NCBI RefSeq assembly: GCF_013366925.1
Contig: NZ_JAALDK010000001.1
Span: forward strand, 2,549,089-2,613,088
Direction: 5' to 3'
Length of the DNA: 64,000 nucleotides
Source of the DNA: Paraburkholderia youngii
GTDB taxonomy: Bacteria; Pseudomonadota; Gammaproteobacteria; Burkholderiales; Burkholderiaceae
Made by a program: the position numbers and the translations under genes. The stretch's first letter is position 1. Each line of letters starts with the position of its first letter. This document shows, piece after piece, positions 25,433 to 34,075 of this stretch. Under the pieces are notes generated by a model that ran no database searches, was not told the DNA's origin, and saw nothing but the letters and a program-made list of their open reading frames with translations.

Positions 25433-26632
25433 CTACATTCCAACGCTCATCCCTCCGCCCGCGCTTGTGCCCGTGCCCGTGCCCGGGGTCGTGGTCGTGG
25501 TCGTGCCCGAGCTCGACGTTGCCGTATTCAGATCGATTCTTCCGTAGACGCCATCTGCTTCGTCATTCGGGCCCGCCGCGAAGAAGAGCGTGCTGGAAGG
25601 CTGATTGCTGAGGTCGTTGCCGAACGCGATGCCCCATATGCCGTGTTCGACGATCGGGCTGTTGTTCGGTCCACTGATCGGTCCCATCGACTGCCCGCTC
25701 GATGCGTTGAACGCATTGATCATGCCATCACCGAAATTGCCGATTATGATTGCGCCGCTCATCGAGCCGAAACTCGCGGGCGCCTGCGCAATACCCCACG
25801 GCGCGTTCAGCGAACCGCCTGTTGCGAAGCGTTGCTTCAGATTGCCCCCGGTGTCGTACACATCGACCATGCCGAGCCCCGCGCCCGGGACATCGTCGTG
25901 TTTGGCTGCGTCCTGCATTGCATAGGTGACGAACAGATTCGAGCCGATCGCCTGAATGCCGAACGGCGCGAAGCCCGCCGGCATCGCCGGGTCCGTGAAG
26001 GCGCCGGGCATCGAGACCTTCGTGAACGAGCTATCGAAGACGTCGATCTTGTTGTTATGGAAGTCCGTCGCGTAGAGGAAGTTGCCATTGTTCATGGCGG
26101 CGAGCGCAAGGCCCTTATAGACGGCACCACCGGCACCATCGTCGTACATGACGAACGCATTGGTCGGCCCGACGGCGGGCGCCCAGGCGGTGATGGTGCC
26201 GCCTTCGCCCGTGAAGATGAATGCAGCGACTCCGGACTTGCCGTTTTCCGTGACGAGGAAGCTTTGTGTTCCGTTGAACACGATGCCCGTCGGCGATGCG
26301 GAGCCGTTCTTGCCATCGGGTATCGTGACGACCAGCGATTGCGGCACGCCATTGCCGTCATAGAGCGTCGCGACATTGGTGCCATTGTCCGCGACCCAGG
26401 CGAAACCATTGGGATTGAAGGCGACGCCCCAAGGGTTTTTCAGATTTGCGTCGGTGTGTGCGGCCGGCACCGCGCCATCGGATACGAGCGCCGTCGCTGT
26501 GAACGACGACTGAACCGGCGGGCTCGTGCTGCTCGAATTCGAGCTACCGCCGCCCCCGCCGCCGCATGACACAAGAGTCGCGACGGCCGCGCCGCATGCA
26601 ACGACGCCGAATATAGCGAGTAGAGACTTCAT
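25433..26632 (-). CDS. TIGR03118-type beta-propeller lipoprotein
   Basis: A 399-residue secreted protein with a lipobox at 'LVSCGGGGGG', a Ser-rich linker and repeated NHL/propeller-like blades ('NLKNPWGVAFNPNGFAWVAD', 'GIVFNGTQSFLVTENG', 'LNAPWGIAQAPASFGSMSG'). This matches the family of unknown function called TIGR03118. The C-terminal tail is a Thr/Gly/Pro low-complexity stretch coded by short GTGCCC and GTCGTG repeats (about 25463-25506). ATG 26632 has AAGGAG upstream. The role is unknown. Confidence 0.8.
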   Translation of the reverse strand: MKSLLAIFGVVACGAAVATLVSCGGGGGGSSNSSSTSPPVQSSFTATALVSDGAVPAAHTDANLKNPWGVAFNPNGFAWVADNGTNVATLYDGNGVPQSLVVTIPDGKNGSASPTGIVFNGTQSFLVTENGKSGVAAFIFTGEGGTITAWAPAVGPTNAFVMYDDGAGGAVYKGLALAAMNNGNFLYATDFHNNKIDVFDSSFTKVSMPGAFTDPAMPAGFAPFGIQAIGSNLFVTYAMQDAAKHDDVPGAGLGMVDVYDTGGNLKQRFATGGSLNAPWGIAQAPASFGSMSGAIIIGNFGDGMINAFNASSGQSMGPISGPNNSPIVEHGIWGIAFGNDLSNQPSSTLFFAAGPNDEADGVYGRIDLNTATSSSGTTTTTTPGTGTGTSAGGGMSVGM

Positions 26633-26964
26633 GACCGCACTCCTTGTTCTGCCCCAAAGGACCTAACGCTCAATGAACGAGCACGGCATCGGGTTTATTC
26701 CGGCGGAGCGGCTGATTTCGCGGCAGATCCCGTGCGATCGCAATGGTCGAGTTCGTCCAGACAAAAGCGATTGGTACGCAACGAACACGGGGCGTGACTA
26801 TTCCATGCGTGCGGCCAAAACTTGTATCGAGCCGTCACTGCGTGAAATTCAACCGTCGATTCAGCACCTGAGAAAACGCGCGGCACGCTGATTGCGACAT
26901 TTCCTGTAGCGCAGGCGACAACTGTCTGCGTCAATCTTCCAGTCCAATCAAGGAGGGGCGGATC
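26633..26964. other. Intergenic region
   Basis: These 332 bp separate divergent starts. A 72-codon frame on the plus strand has no ribosome site and no recognisable character, so I treat the stretch as non-coding promoter DNA. Confidence 0.45.
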
Positions 26965-27297
26965 ATGAGCAAGGCAACCATCACACTAGTCGCGGCCGTC
27001 GCCGCACTCTCGCTGTCGGGAGGCGCTTTTGCGCAGATGGCCGGAGGTCAGAGCGGCAGCGGTTCGACCGGAAACGCAGGCAGCACCGCCAGTCCGTCGA
27101 ATCAGATGAACGGCACAACGTCAGGCGGCTACGGCATGCCAGGCAACACCAACTCGGACAGCGGCATGGGCGCCAAGGCGCCGAACTCGGGCCTGCCGAG
27201 CAACGACACCGGCTCGACGACCGCCACCCCCGCGCCCAAGACCAACAACACGCTGGCGACCCCGAGCGTGGTATCGCCAGCCGCTACCGGCCATTAA
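26965..27297 (+). CDS. Small secreted Gly/Ser/Asn-rich protein
   Basis: A 110-residue protein with a clear Sec signal peptide (cleavage near 'GGAFA-QM'). The mature part is low complexity, rich in G, S, N, T and Met, without cysteine. The ribosome site AAGGAGGGG is very strong, which suggests high expression. Proteins of this kind are common in Burkholderia and of unknown function. Confidence 0.75.
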   Translation: MSKATITLVAAVAALSLSGGAFAQMAGGQSGSGSTGNAGSTASPSNQMNGTTSGGYGMPGNTNSDSGMGAKAPNSGLPSNDTGSTTATPAPKTNNTLATPSVVSPAATGH

Positions 27298-27458
27298 CAG
27301 CTGGCAAAAATGACCGTCGGCTGCGATCCACGGCGGCACAAACGCTCCGTCCGCAGCGGCGTAGGTGTAATTGCGACCGGCGCCCAGTTTGTCGAATAGC
27401 AGAGGCATGGCCGTCGCACGCGGCCAACCGCCTGGCTATCGAAGCGTCACGGACAGGC

Positions 27459-28676
27459 TCAAAGCCACGTGCCCCCTTGCCGGTCGCTCGGCTCCTGCGC
27501 GAGCGCATCGAAGTCGTGAATCCAGTCGAGGTGATGCAGCATGCTATCGCGCGCCCCAAGCCGCGCGTTGCGTTCCTGCGCGGCGGGGCCGTCCGGCAGA
27601 TGCAGCACGTCCGCGGTACTGATCGACGCGTATTGCACCTTGCGCGTGCGGCCCCGGCGCAGACGCTCGTAGCCCTCCTGCGCTTCCCGCCAGTTGCCTG
27701 GGCCCGCCTTGGCCAGTTGTGCGGCCAGCACCACGGCATCTTCGATCGATTGATTGGCGCCCTGGCCGTGATGCGGCACGAGCGCATGCGCGGCATCGCC
27801 GATCAGCGTCACGCGACCCTTGCTCCAGCGGCCGAGCGGCGGACGGTGAAACAGGCCCCAGCGCTGACTGATCGGCACCGCCGTGATCATCTGCACGACG
27901 GCCGGATGCCAGTCCTTGAAGAGGCGCAGTTGTTCGCCTTCGGTCGACGGCATGACCCAGTCGCGCGACGGCCACGGCGACGGATGACGCTCGACCAGCA
28001 GGAAGTTCTGATCGCCGTTGTCGCCGATCGGATAATGCAGCAGATGGCCGCCGGGCCCGACCCAGAACTGGATCGTCTCCGGATCGGGCAACAGGTCCAT
28101 GCGCTCGGCCGGTACGATGCCACGAAAGCCCGAGCAACCGGAATACAGCACGTCGTCGTAGCCGAGCATCCAGCGTCGCGTGATCGAGCGTGCGCCGTCG
28201 GCACCGATCACGAGATCGGCATCGATACGCCGACCGTTGTCGAACGCGAGGCTCACACGATCGGGATGCTGCACGAGATCGACCAGCCGATGACTGAGCT
28301 CGATGTGCTCGAGACCGACCGCCTTCGACAGCACCGCCTGCAGATCGGCGCGATGGACGCCCCAGTAGGAGCCACCGAACTGCTCGCGATAGCTGGGCAT
28401 GCCGCGATGATGGCCAATCACGCTGCCGCTGCGGCCGTCACGATAGATGAGCCCGGGTACTTCGGCGCACACGTCGTCGAACGCGGAGCGTAGTCCCATG
28501 CGCTCGTAAAAGCGCGTCGCGTTGGCCGACAGCGCGACGGCCGCGCCCACTTCGCGCAACTCGTCGGTCTGCTCATAGAGTTGCGCATCGATGCCATGCT
28601 CGCGTAGTGCGAGCGCCAGCGTAAGGCCGCCGATGCCGGCGCCGACGATCGCGATGCTCAGGTCCATCCGGGTCAT
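27459..28676 (-). CDS. FAD-dependent aromatic monooxygenase (salicylate/3-hydroxybenzoate hydroxylase type)
   Basis: A 405-residue group A flavoprotein hydroxylase. It shows the FAD dinucleotide site 'IAIVGAGIGGLTLALAL', the middle 'DG' motif 'DLVIGADGARSITRR', and the second FAD motif 'GRVTLIGDAAHALVPHHGQG'. Such enzymes use NAD(P)H and O2 to hydroxylate phenolic acids. ATG 28676 has GGAG eight bases upstream. It is divergent from a LysR regulator with paired repeats between them, so it is probably the regulated target. The exact substrate is not predictable. Confidence 0.87.
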   Translation of the reverse strand: MTRMDLSIAIVGAGIGGLTLALALREHGIDAQLYEQTDELREVGAAVALSANATRFYERMGLRSAFDDVCAEVPGLIYRDGRSGSVIGHHRGMPSYREQFGGSYWGVHRADLQAVLSKAVGLEHIELSHRLVDLVQHPDRVSLAFDNGRRIDADLVIGADGARSITRRWMLGYDDVLYSGCSGFRGIVPAERMDLLPDPETIQFWVGPGGHLLHYPIGDNGDQNFLLVERHPSPWPSRDWVMPSTEGEQLRLFKDWHPAVVQMITAVPISQRWGLFHRPPLGRWSKGRVTLIGDAAHALVPHHGQGANQSIEDAVVLAAQLAKAGPGNWREAQEGYERLRRGRTRKVQYASISTADVLHLPDGPAAQERNARLGARDSMLHHLDWIHDFDALAQEPSDRQGGTWL

Positions 28677-28747
28677 GATTGTGTCTCCGATATGCGGGTT
28701 TATCGTGTCGGTATTTTCAGCACTAGACCGTCATTGCTCAATAAGAT

Positions 28748-28778
28748 GAAATGAATCTCCTTCATCACCGAAATGAAT
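28748..28778. promoter_or_regulatory. Candidate LysR operator: two GAAATGAAT repeats
   Basis: GAAATGAAT occurs at 28748-28756 and again at 28770-28778, exactly 22 bp apart (two helical turns), with GATGAA/TTCATC in inverted orientation between. The site lies 24-54 bp upstream of the LysR start, in the divergent promoter region. Confidence 0.55.
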
Positions 28779-28801
28779 GATCTTTAAGTCATGCCGAAGC
28801 C

Positions 28802-29746
28802 ATGGAACTGAGCGATCTCGACCTCAACCTGCTGCTGCTATTCCAGCGGCTGATGCAGGAGCGGCGCGTGGCGAGCGTCGCCGAGCAAATGAACATGAGC
28901 CAGCCGGGCGTCAGCAATGCGCTCGCGAAGCTGCGCCGCCTGCTGGGTGATCCGCTGTTCGTGCGCGCGCCGGGCGGTGTGGTGCCTACCCCGTTCGCGC
29001 TGCGTCTCGCGGAACCGGTCTCGCAGGCGCTCGCCACCTTGCACGCCGCGCTCAATCCGGTGACGGGCTTCGATCCGCTGCGCGCAATGCGAACGATGAC
29101 GATCGGTATGACCGACATCGGCGAAGTCGTGTTTTTGCCGGCATTGCTGGAACGATTGTCGCGCGTCGCGCCAGGCGTCGCGATGAATACGGTCCGCAAT
29201 ACGAGCGTCAATCTGAGCAAGGAGATGGGCGACGGCCGCGTCGATCTGGCGATCGGACTGTTGCCGCAGTTGAAGGGCGGTTTCTATCAGCGGCGTCTGT
29301 TCGATCAGCGCTACGTCTGTCTGTTCAGACGCGGCCACCCACTCGAAGAGGCGCCGCTCACGCTTTCCGCGTGGCGCGAAGCCGAGCATCTGGTGGTGGT
29401 GTCGGCCGGCACCGGCCACGGTCAGGTGGACGAGTGGCTGAAACGGCGCGGCGTGCGGCGTCAGGTGCGACTGACGGTGCCGCACTTCATGAGCGTAGGC
29501 TACATCCTGCAACGTACCGACCTGATCGCCACGGTGCCAGAGCGTCTCGCACTGGAGTTGGCCACGCCGTTCTCGCTCAGCCTGCGCGCGCTGCCGATGA
29601 CGCTGCCCGCCGCGCCGATCCATTTGTTGTGGCACGAACGGGTCCATCACGACGAAGGCAATCGCTGGCTGCGCGAGGTCGTGATCGACCTGTTCGCGGA
29701 TACGGCGACGAGTGGCAGGCGAGCGCGGGACGTGAGGAAGAAATAG
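28802..29746 (+). CDS. LysR family transcriptional regulator
   Basis: A 314-residue regulator of the NodD/LinR-like branch. The N-terminal winged helix-turn-helix reads 'DLNLLLLFQRLMQERRVASV', then 'MNMSQPGVSNALAKLRRLLG'. The C-terminal ~220 residues form the co-inducer domain ('MTIGMTDIGEVVFLPALLER'). It is divergent from the flavoprotein monooxygenase, the usual arrangement for activation by that enzyme's substrate. Confidence 0.88.
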   Translation: MELSDLDLNLLLLFQRLMQERRVASVAEQMNMSQPGVSNALAKLRRLLGDPLFVRAPGGVVPTPFALRLAEPVSQALATLHAALNPVTGFDPLRAMRTMTIGMTDIGEVVFLPALLERLSRVAPGVAMNTVRNTSVNLSKEMGDGRVDLAIGLLPQLKGGFYQRRLFDQRYVCLFRRGHPLEEAPLTLSAWREAEHLVVVSAGTGHGQVDEWLKRRGVRRQVRLTVPHFMSVGYILQRTDLIATVPERLALELATPFSLSLRALPMTLPAAPIHLLWHERVHHDEGNRWLREVVIDLFADTATSGRRARDVRKK

Positions 29747-29785
29747 GGCTTTTTTTGTAAACGTCGATCCTCCGAAGCTTCACGT

Positions 29786-30403
29786 CTACTCGAACACTCC
29801 GGTTCGCACCTCGCCATTGCGCGTGTAGCGCGTGATCAGCACGCCGCCGGGCGTGCTCGTCGCGTGTTCCAGCGTGAAGGCCGACGCTTGTGCGTCGTTG
29901 CCGAACAGACGTTTGCCGTGCCCGAGTATGACGGGGTAAATCAGAAGCCGAAGCTCATCCACGAGGCCCGCCGCCAGCAGTTGGCGCACCATGTCGCCGC
30001 TGCCGAACGTCAATAGATCGGCACCGTCCTGAAGTTGCAGCGCGCGTATCGCGTCGGCAAGGTCGCCGTTCAGCGGGTGGCTGTTGTGCCAATCGAGCGT
30101 ATCGGATCGATGCGTGGCCACGTGCTTGCGGACCTGATTGAACTGGTCGGCCATGCCGCGGCTGCGTGAATCGGCCGGGACATGGGGCCAATAAGACGCG
30201 AATATGTCATACGTGCAACGCCCGAGCAGCAACTCGAACGGCTGAGCGAGCAGCTCGTGCACACTCACGCCGATCGCTTCGTCGGCGTAAGGGACGATCC
30301 AGCCGCCCAGGCGAAAGTTGCCACTGGCATCCTCCTCGGGCGCGCCGGGGGATTGAGTGACGCCATCCAGGCTGAGGAACATGGAAACGATGTGCTTGCG
30401 CAT
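29786..30403 (-). CDS. Dihydrofolate reductase-like protein (RibD C-terminal domain)
   Basis: A 205-residue protein with the RibD_C/DHFR fold: 'KHIVSMFLSLDGVTQSPG' at the start, 'FELLLGRCTYDIFASYWP' in the middle, 'LLTFGSGDMVRQLLAAGLVD' as the nucleotide-binding strand and 'LLIYPVILGHGKRLF' after it. Stand-alone members of this family reduce unknown substrates. ATG 30403 with AGGAG is well supported, and the long upstream extension is not. Confidence 0.85.
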   Translation of the reverse strand: MRKHIVSMFLSLDGVTQSPGAPEEDASGNFRLGGWIVPYADEAIGVSVHELLAQPFELLLGRCTYDIFASYWPHVPADSRSRGMADQFNQVRKHVATHRSDTLDWHNSHPLNGDLADAIRALQLQDGADLLTFGSGDMVRQLLAAGLVDELRLLIYPVILGHGKRLFGNDAQASAFTLEHATSTPGGVLITRYTRNGEVRTGVFE

Positions 30404-30741
30404 GATGGGCTCCTGGTCGATGAAGCTGATCGGTTTATCTCTACGACGAACGACTCGCACGCGGATCGACAATCGGCGTGCGGACTGCGTGAAGCCGCGC
30501 AAGCGGGCATCGCGCGATCGGCGCAGAATGATTGGACCACGGGTGCCTGCGACGCAGGTGTGAAGGTGCGCACCACTCGCCAGCGTATGGTCGGAAGATC
30601 GCCCGACACAGTGATGCGCACATAGCAGCCGGCGTAACGTCCGGTCGCCCGTGGCCTTTCGCGCAATGGCCGATGAGTGTTCGCGGCCCGAATTCGCGTC
30701 GACGTTCGACGCATGGCTAGACGCGAGGCAGCCGCTCCTCC

Positions 30742-30770
30742 CTGACATTACAATTGCATTTGCGTATAAT
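30742..30770 (+). promoter_or_regulatory. Near-consensus sigma-70 promoter of the EamA transporter
   Basis: CTGACA (-35, 30742-30747) is separated by exactly 17 bp from TATAAT (-10, 30765-30770), so transcription should begin near 30777, about 100 bases before the coding start. Confidence 0.8.
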
Positions 30771-30785
30771 TTCGCGAAGCCTTCA

Positions 30786-30821
30786 TGCGGTATCACTGAA
30801 AAGCAAATTAGCGATACCGCA
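30786..30821 (+). promoter_or_regulatory. Leader hairpin upstream of the EamA transporter
   Basis: TGCGGTATC and GATACCGCA form a perfect 9-bp stem around an 18-base loop, directly after the predicted transcription start. It is followed by ATAAAAAAG, not a T-run, so it is either an operator or an RNA structure rather than a terminator. Confidence 0.6.
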
Positions 30822-30880
30822 ATAAAAAAGCACTGCTGTGGCCTGCCCACATAGTGCACAAAGACAACATCACCCGAAAA

Positions 30881-31885
30881 ATGTCCGTGCCTTCAGCCAC
30901 AACCGGATCGCGCGATTCCGCGCGGTTTTTCACCCAACCGAAAGTGCTCGTCATCGTGGCGACGCTATGCTGCCTGCTTTGGGGCAGTTCATACCCGGCA
31001 ATTAAAATTGGCTACGCGTTGCTCGGAATCACACAAAACGATATTCCTTCGAAGCTGATCTTCGCGGGCTACCGGTTCGTGCTCGCGGGACTGTTGTTGT
31101 TGATTCTTGCTGCCTTTTCAAAGAAGCCTGTTTTCGAATTGAATCGACGCAATAGCGGACAGCTGATGCTATTGGGTTTCACGCAAACGGCCATTCAATA
31201 TGTTTTCTTCTATATCGGTCTCGCCTACACGACCGGCGTTCGCGGTTCGATTCTGAACTCGACGACGACCTTCTTCAGCGTGCTGCTTGCTCATTTCATC
31301 TACAAGAACGATAAGCTGTCGCCACGCAAAGCGCTTGGATGTCTGCTGGGATTCGTCGGCGTGATGGTCGTCAATTTCGGCGACGGTCTGTTTGAATTTG
31401 CATTCACCTTGCTCGGCGAAGGCTTTATCGTGATTGCCGCATTCGTGCTATCCGCTGCATCGATTTACGGAAAGCGCATTTCGCAGAGTATGGACGTCAT
31501 GGTCATGACCGGTTATCAACTCGGGTTTGGCGGCGTCGTTCTGCTGGCGGCGGGGTACGCGACCGGTGGTTCGTTGCACGCGTTCACGCTGGGATCGATG
31601 GCTTTGCTGGCCTACCTGGCGTTGCTGTCTGCAGCGGCCTTCACGTTGTGGAGTCTTCTGCTCAAATATAACCAGGTCGGCAAAGTTACCGTTTTCAATT
31701 TCCTGGTGCCCGTGTTCGGTACCGTGCTGTCCGCGTTTTGCCTGAACGAGAACATCATGGAATTGAAGAATCTCGTCGCGCTGGTGCTGGTATGCGGAGG
31801 AATCTGGCTGGTTACGCGCTCGGCGCAACGGAGCGCTGGCTATTCGAAGGCTGGTGTCGCCGTGGGCCCTCAGGGTCGCGGCTGA
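30881..31885 (+). CDS. EamA/DMT family transporter
   Basis: A ten-helix inner-membrane transporter of 334 residues with two EamA repeats ('LLWGSSYPAIKIGYALLG' opening the first; 'FNFLVPVFGTVLSAFCL' in the second). Family members export amino acids, metabolites or drugs. ATG 30881 is used; GTG 30854 would add nine polar residues, and neither has a clear Shine-Dalgarno sequence. The strong promoter and leader hairpin imply its own regulation. The base composition of this gene is visibly less GC-rich than its neighbours, perhaps a sign of transfer. Confidence 0.83.
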   Translation: MSVPSATTGSRDSARFFTQPKVLVIVATLCCLLWGSSYPAIKIGYALLGITQNDIPSKLIFAGYRFVLAGLLLLILAAFSKKPVFELNRRNSGQLMLLGFTQTAIQYVFFYIGLAYTTGVRGSILNSTTTFFSVLLAHFIYKNDKLSPRKALGCLLGFVGVMVVNFGDGLFEFAFTLLGEGFIVIAAFVLSAASIYGKRISQSMDVMVMTGYQLGFGGVVLLAAGYATGGSLHAFTLGSMALLAYLALLSAAAFTLWSLLLKYNQVGKVTVFNFLVPVFGTVLSAFCLNENIMELKNLVALVLVCGGIWLVTRSAQRSAGYSKAGVAVGPQGRG

Positions 31886-31916
31886 GTTCGCGGGGTTCCG
31901 TAGCGTCGGCTTCCCG

Positions 31917-32990
31917 TCAAACGCTGTCCGACGCAACCGGCAACCCCTCCGTCCGCCACCGCAGCATCCCACCGGCAAGATTCGCCACCTTGCCGAACCC
32001 AGCCTTCGTCAACAATACGCTCGCCTGCGCCGAGCGCACGCCGGACCGGCACACCGCGACCACCGGCCGCTCGCGATCCAGTTCTTCGAGCCGCGCTGTC
32101 AATTGCGACAGCGGCACCAGCTTCGCGTCCGGCAGATGACCCAGACGATCGATGAACTCCGGCGCCTCGCGTACATCGACGATCTGAAATTTCGCGCCAT
32201 GCTCGAGCAGCGCCATCGGCTCGATTTCCCACACGCCGCTAAAGCGCAGCGTCAACGGTGCCCAATCCGGTGTTTCGGTCGCAACTTCGGCGCCGCCTTC
32301 CGGCTGCCCGCAACGCATGTTCGCGGGCACCGCGACCGCCATCTGCTTCGGATGCGGCAAATTCAAGTTGTTCATGTACCCGGCAAAATCGCCGACGTCG
32401 ACGTCGCCGCCCAGACGCGGATTGAAGCGCCGCTCCTCGGTCACGCTCGTCACCGTGATGCCGCGATAATCGTGCGCGGGATAGAGGAGGCAGCCGTCCG
32501 GCAGCGACAGGATCTGCTCGCGCACGGACGCGAACAACTGCTGCGGACTGCCCTGCTGGAAATCGGTGCGGCCGCAGCCGCGAATCAGCAGGCTGTCGCC
32601 GGTAAAGGCCATGCTCTGATCGTCGAGCACGTAGGTCAGGCAGCCATTCGTATGGCCAGGCGTCGCGCGCACGGTCAGGTGACGCGTGCCGAAGTCGATC
32701 CGATCGCCATGCGCGAGCGGCCGCGTCACGCCTTTCGCCCCCACGACCGCGGCAAGCCCGATCTCGCTGCCGCAACGCAAACGCATGCGCCATGCGCCGG
32801 TTACGTGATCGGCGTGCACGTGGGTATCGAGCGTAGTAAGCAGCCAGAGGCCCAGCTCGCGCAGCAGTGCCTGATCGCGCGGCACCTGCTCGTAGACGGG
32901 GTCGATCAGCACCGCCTCGCCGCTGTCACCGAGCAGGTACGTGTAGGTCGACGAAACAGGATCGAACAGCTGACGAAAAATCATCTGCAT
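31917..32990 (-). CDS. Persulfide dioxygenase-rhodanese fusion (ETHE1-like plus sulfurtransferase)
   Basis: A 357-residue fusion. Residues 1-~230 are a metallo-beta-lactamase fold with H57-x-H59-x-D61-H62 in 'THVHADHV', H113 in 'TPGHTNG' and D132 in 'FTGDSLL', the mononuclear iron site of ETHE1-type persulfide dioxygenases. Residues ~255-350 are a rhodanese domain with active C314 in 'AVCRSGVRS'. A fusion of this type is known from Burkholderia phytofirmans and turns glutathione persulfide into sulfite and thiosulfate. It sits 51 bp after a peroxiredoxin gene on the same strand. Confidence 0.88.
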   Translation of the reverse strand: MQMIFRQLFDPVSSTYTYLLGDSGEAVLIDPVYEQVPRDQALLRELGLWLLTTLDTHVHADHVTGAWRMRLRCGSEIGLAAVVGAKGVTRPLAHGDRIDFGTRHLTVRATPGHTNGCLTYVLDDQSMAFTGDSLLIRGCGRTDFQQGSPQQLFASVREQILSLPDGCLLYPAHDYRGITVTSVTEERRFNPRLGGDVDVGDFAGYMNNLNLPHPKQMAVAVPANMRCGQPEGGAEVATETPDWAPLTLRFSGVWEIEPMALLEHGAKFQIVDVREAPEFIDRLGHLPDAKLVPLSQLTARLEELDRERPVVAVCRSGVRSAQASVLLTKAGFGKVANLAGGMLRWRTEGLPVASDSV

Positions 32991-33041
32991 CTCTCAAGAA
33001 GATCGGCGAGGCGGCCGCGAACGGCCGCCATGCCGCATCTG

Positions 33042-33698
33042 TCAGCGCGGTTGCTTGGTGGTGCGCAGATACGGTTTGATGGTCTTGAAGCCAGGGAACA
33101 CCTGCTGCGCCTCTTCGTTGCTGACCGCCGACGTGATGATCACGTCTTCGCCCTGCTTCCAGTTGACCGGCGTCGCGACCCTATGTTTGGCGGTCAGTTG
33201 GATCGAATCGAGCACGCGCAGGATTTCGTCGAAGTTGCGGCCGGTGCTCATCGGGTAGGTCAGCGTCAGCTTGATCTTCTTGTCGGGACCGATGATGAAA
33301 ACCGAGCGCACGGTCGCGTTGGTCGCTGCGGTGCGGCCCTCGCTGGTATCGCCCGCGTCGGCCGGCAGCATGTTGTACATCTTGGCGACTGCGAGGTCGG
33401 TGTCGCCGATCATCGGGTACTTGACGGCGGCGCCCTGCGTTTCCTCGATGTCCTTGGCCCATTTTTCGTGGTCTTCGACCGGATCGACCGATAGCCCGAT
33501 CAGCTTCGCGTTGCGCTTGGTGAACTCCGGCTCGATCTTCGCCATGTAGCCCAGTTCAGTCGTGCAAACCGGCGTGAAGTCTTTCGGGTGAGAAAACAGG
33601 ATCGCCCATTGGTCGCCGATCCAGTCGTGGAAATCGATGGTGCCCTGCGTGGTCCGCGCGGTGAAATTGGGCGCGGTGTCATTGATACGAAGTGACAT
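33042..33698 (-). CDS. 1-Cys peroxiredoxin (Prx6 type)
   Basis: A 218-residue thiol peroxidase. The peroxidatic C45 lies in 'HPKDFTPVCTTELG', and the Prx6-type C-terminal extension is present ('YPMSTGRNFDEILRVLDSIQ', 'PVNWKQGEDVIITSAVSNEE'). No resolving cysteine is visible. It reduces H2O2 and organic or sulfur peroxides. ATG 33698 has AGGACGG upstream. It is the first gene of a probable two-gene unit with the persulfide dioxygenase fusion. Confidence 0.9.
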   Translation of the reverse strand: MSLRINDTAPNFTARTTQGTIDFHDWIGDQWAILFSHPKDFTPVCTTELGYMAKIEPEFTKRNAKLIGLSVDPVEDHEKWAKDIEETQGAAVKYPMIGDTDLAVAKMYNMLPADAGDTSEGRTAATNATVRSVFIIGPDKKIKLTLTYPMSTGRNFDEILRVLDSIQLTAKHRVATPVNWKQGEDVIITSAVSNEEAQQVFPGFKTIKPYLRTTKQPR

Positions 33699-34075
33699 AT
33701 TGCCGTCCTGTGAAGTCGTGGTTAAGCGGAAGACCCGAGCGAGGCCTGTCTGCAACGGTCCAACACGAGCCCGGTTAATCTCGGGGATTGAAAATCACCA
33801 AGGCTCACAACGATAGATGAAGCTTTCGCGGCGCATACTCGCGCGGCAAGTAGCGCATCGCCGCATCGCGCAGTGAGAATTCAAATATAGCGCGTTACGC
33901 GCAGGCCCATGCTGACACCCATCGAAATCTGTCCGGCTGGCCACTCCGGAATGGCTGAGAGGAATGGCGTTGATCGGTAAATCATGGACATTCGATGCGC
34001 CGGCGTGTGTGCGATAGCGCACAGATTTACCGGGCCCTGCTTTGACCAGACCGTGCCGTCGTCCAATGGGCGGCG
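33699..34075. other. Intergenic region between peroxiredoxin and galU
   Basis: This ~375-bp stretch has no gene. It should hold the peroxiredoxin promoter and the end of the galU transcript. A small hairpin TGTGCG-ATAG-CGCACA is near 34007-34022. Confidence 0.45.
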
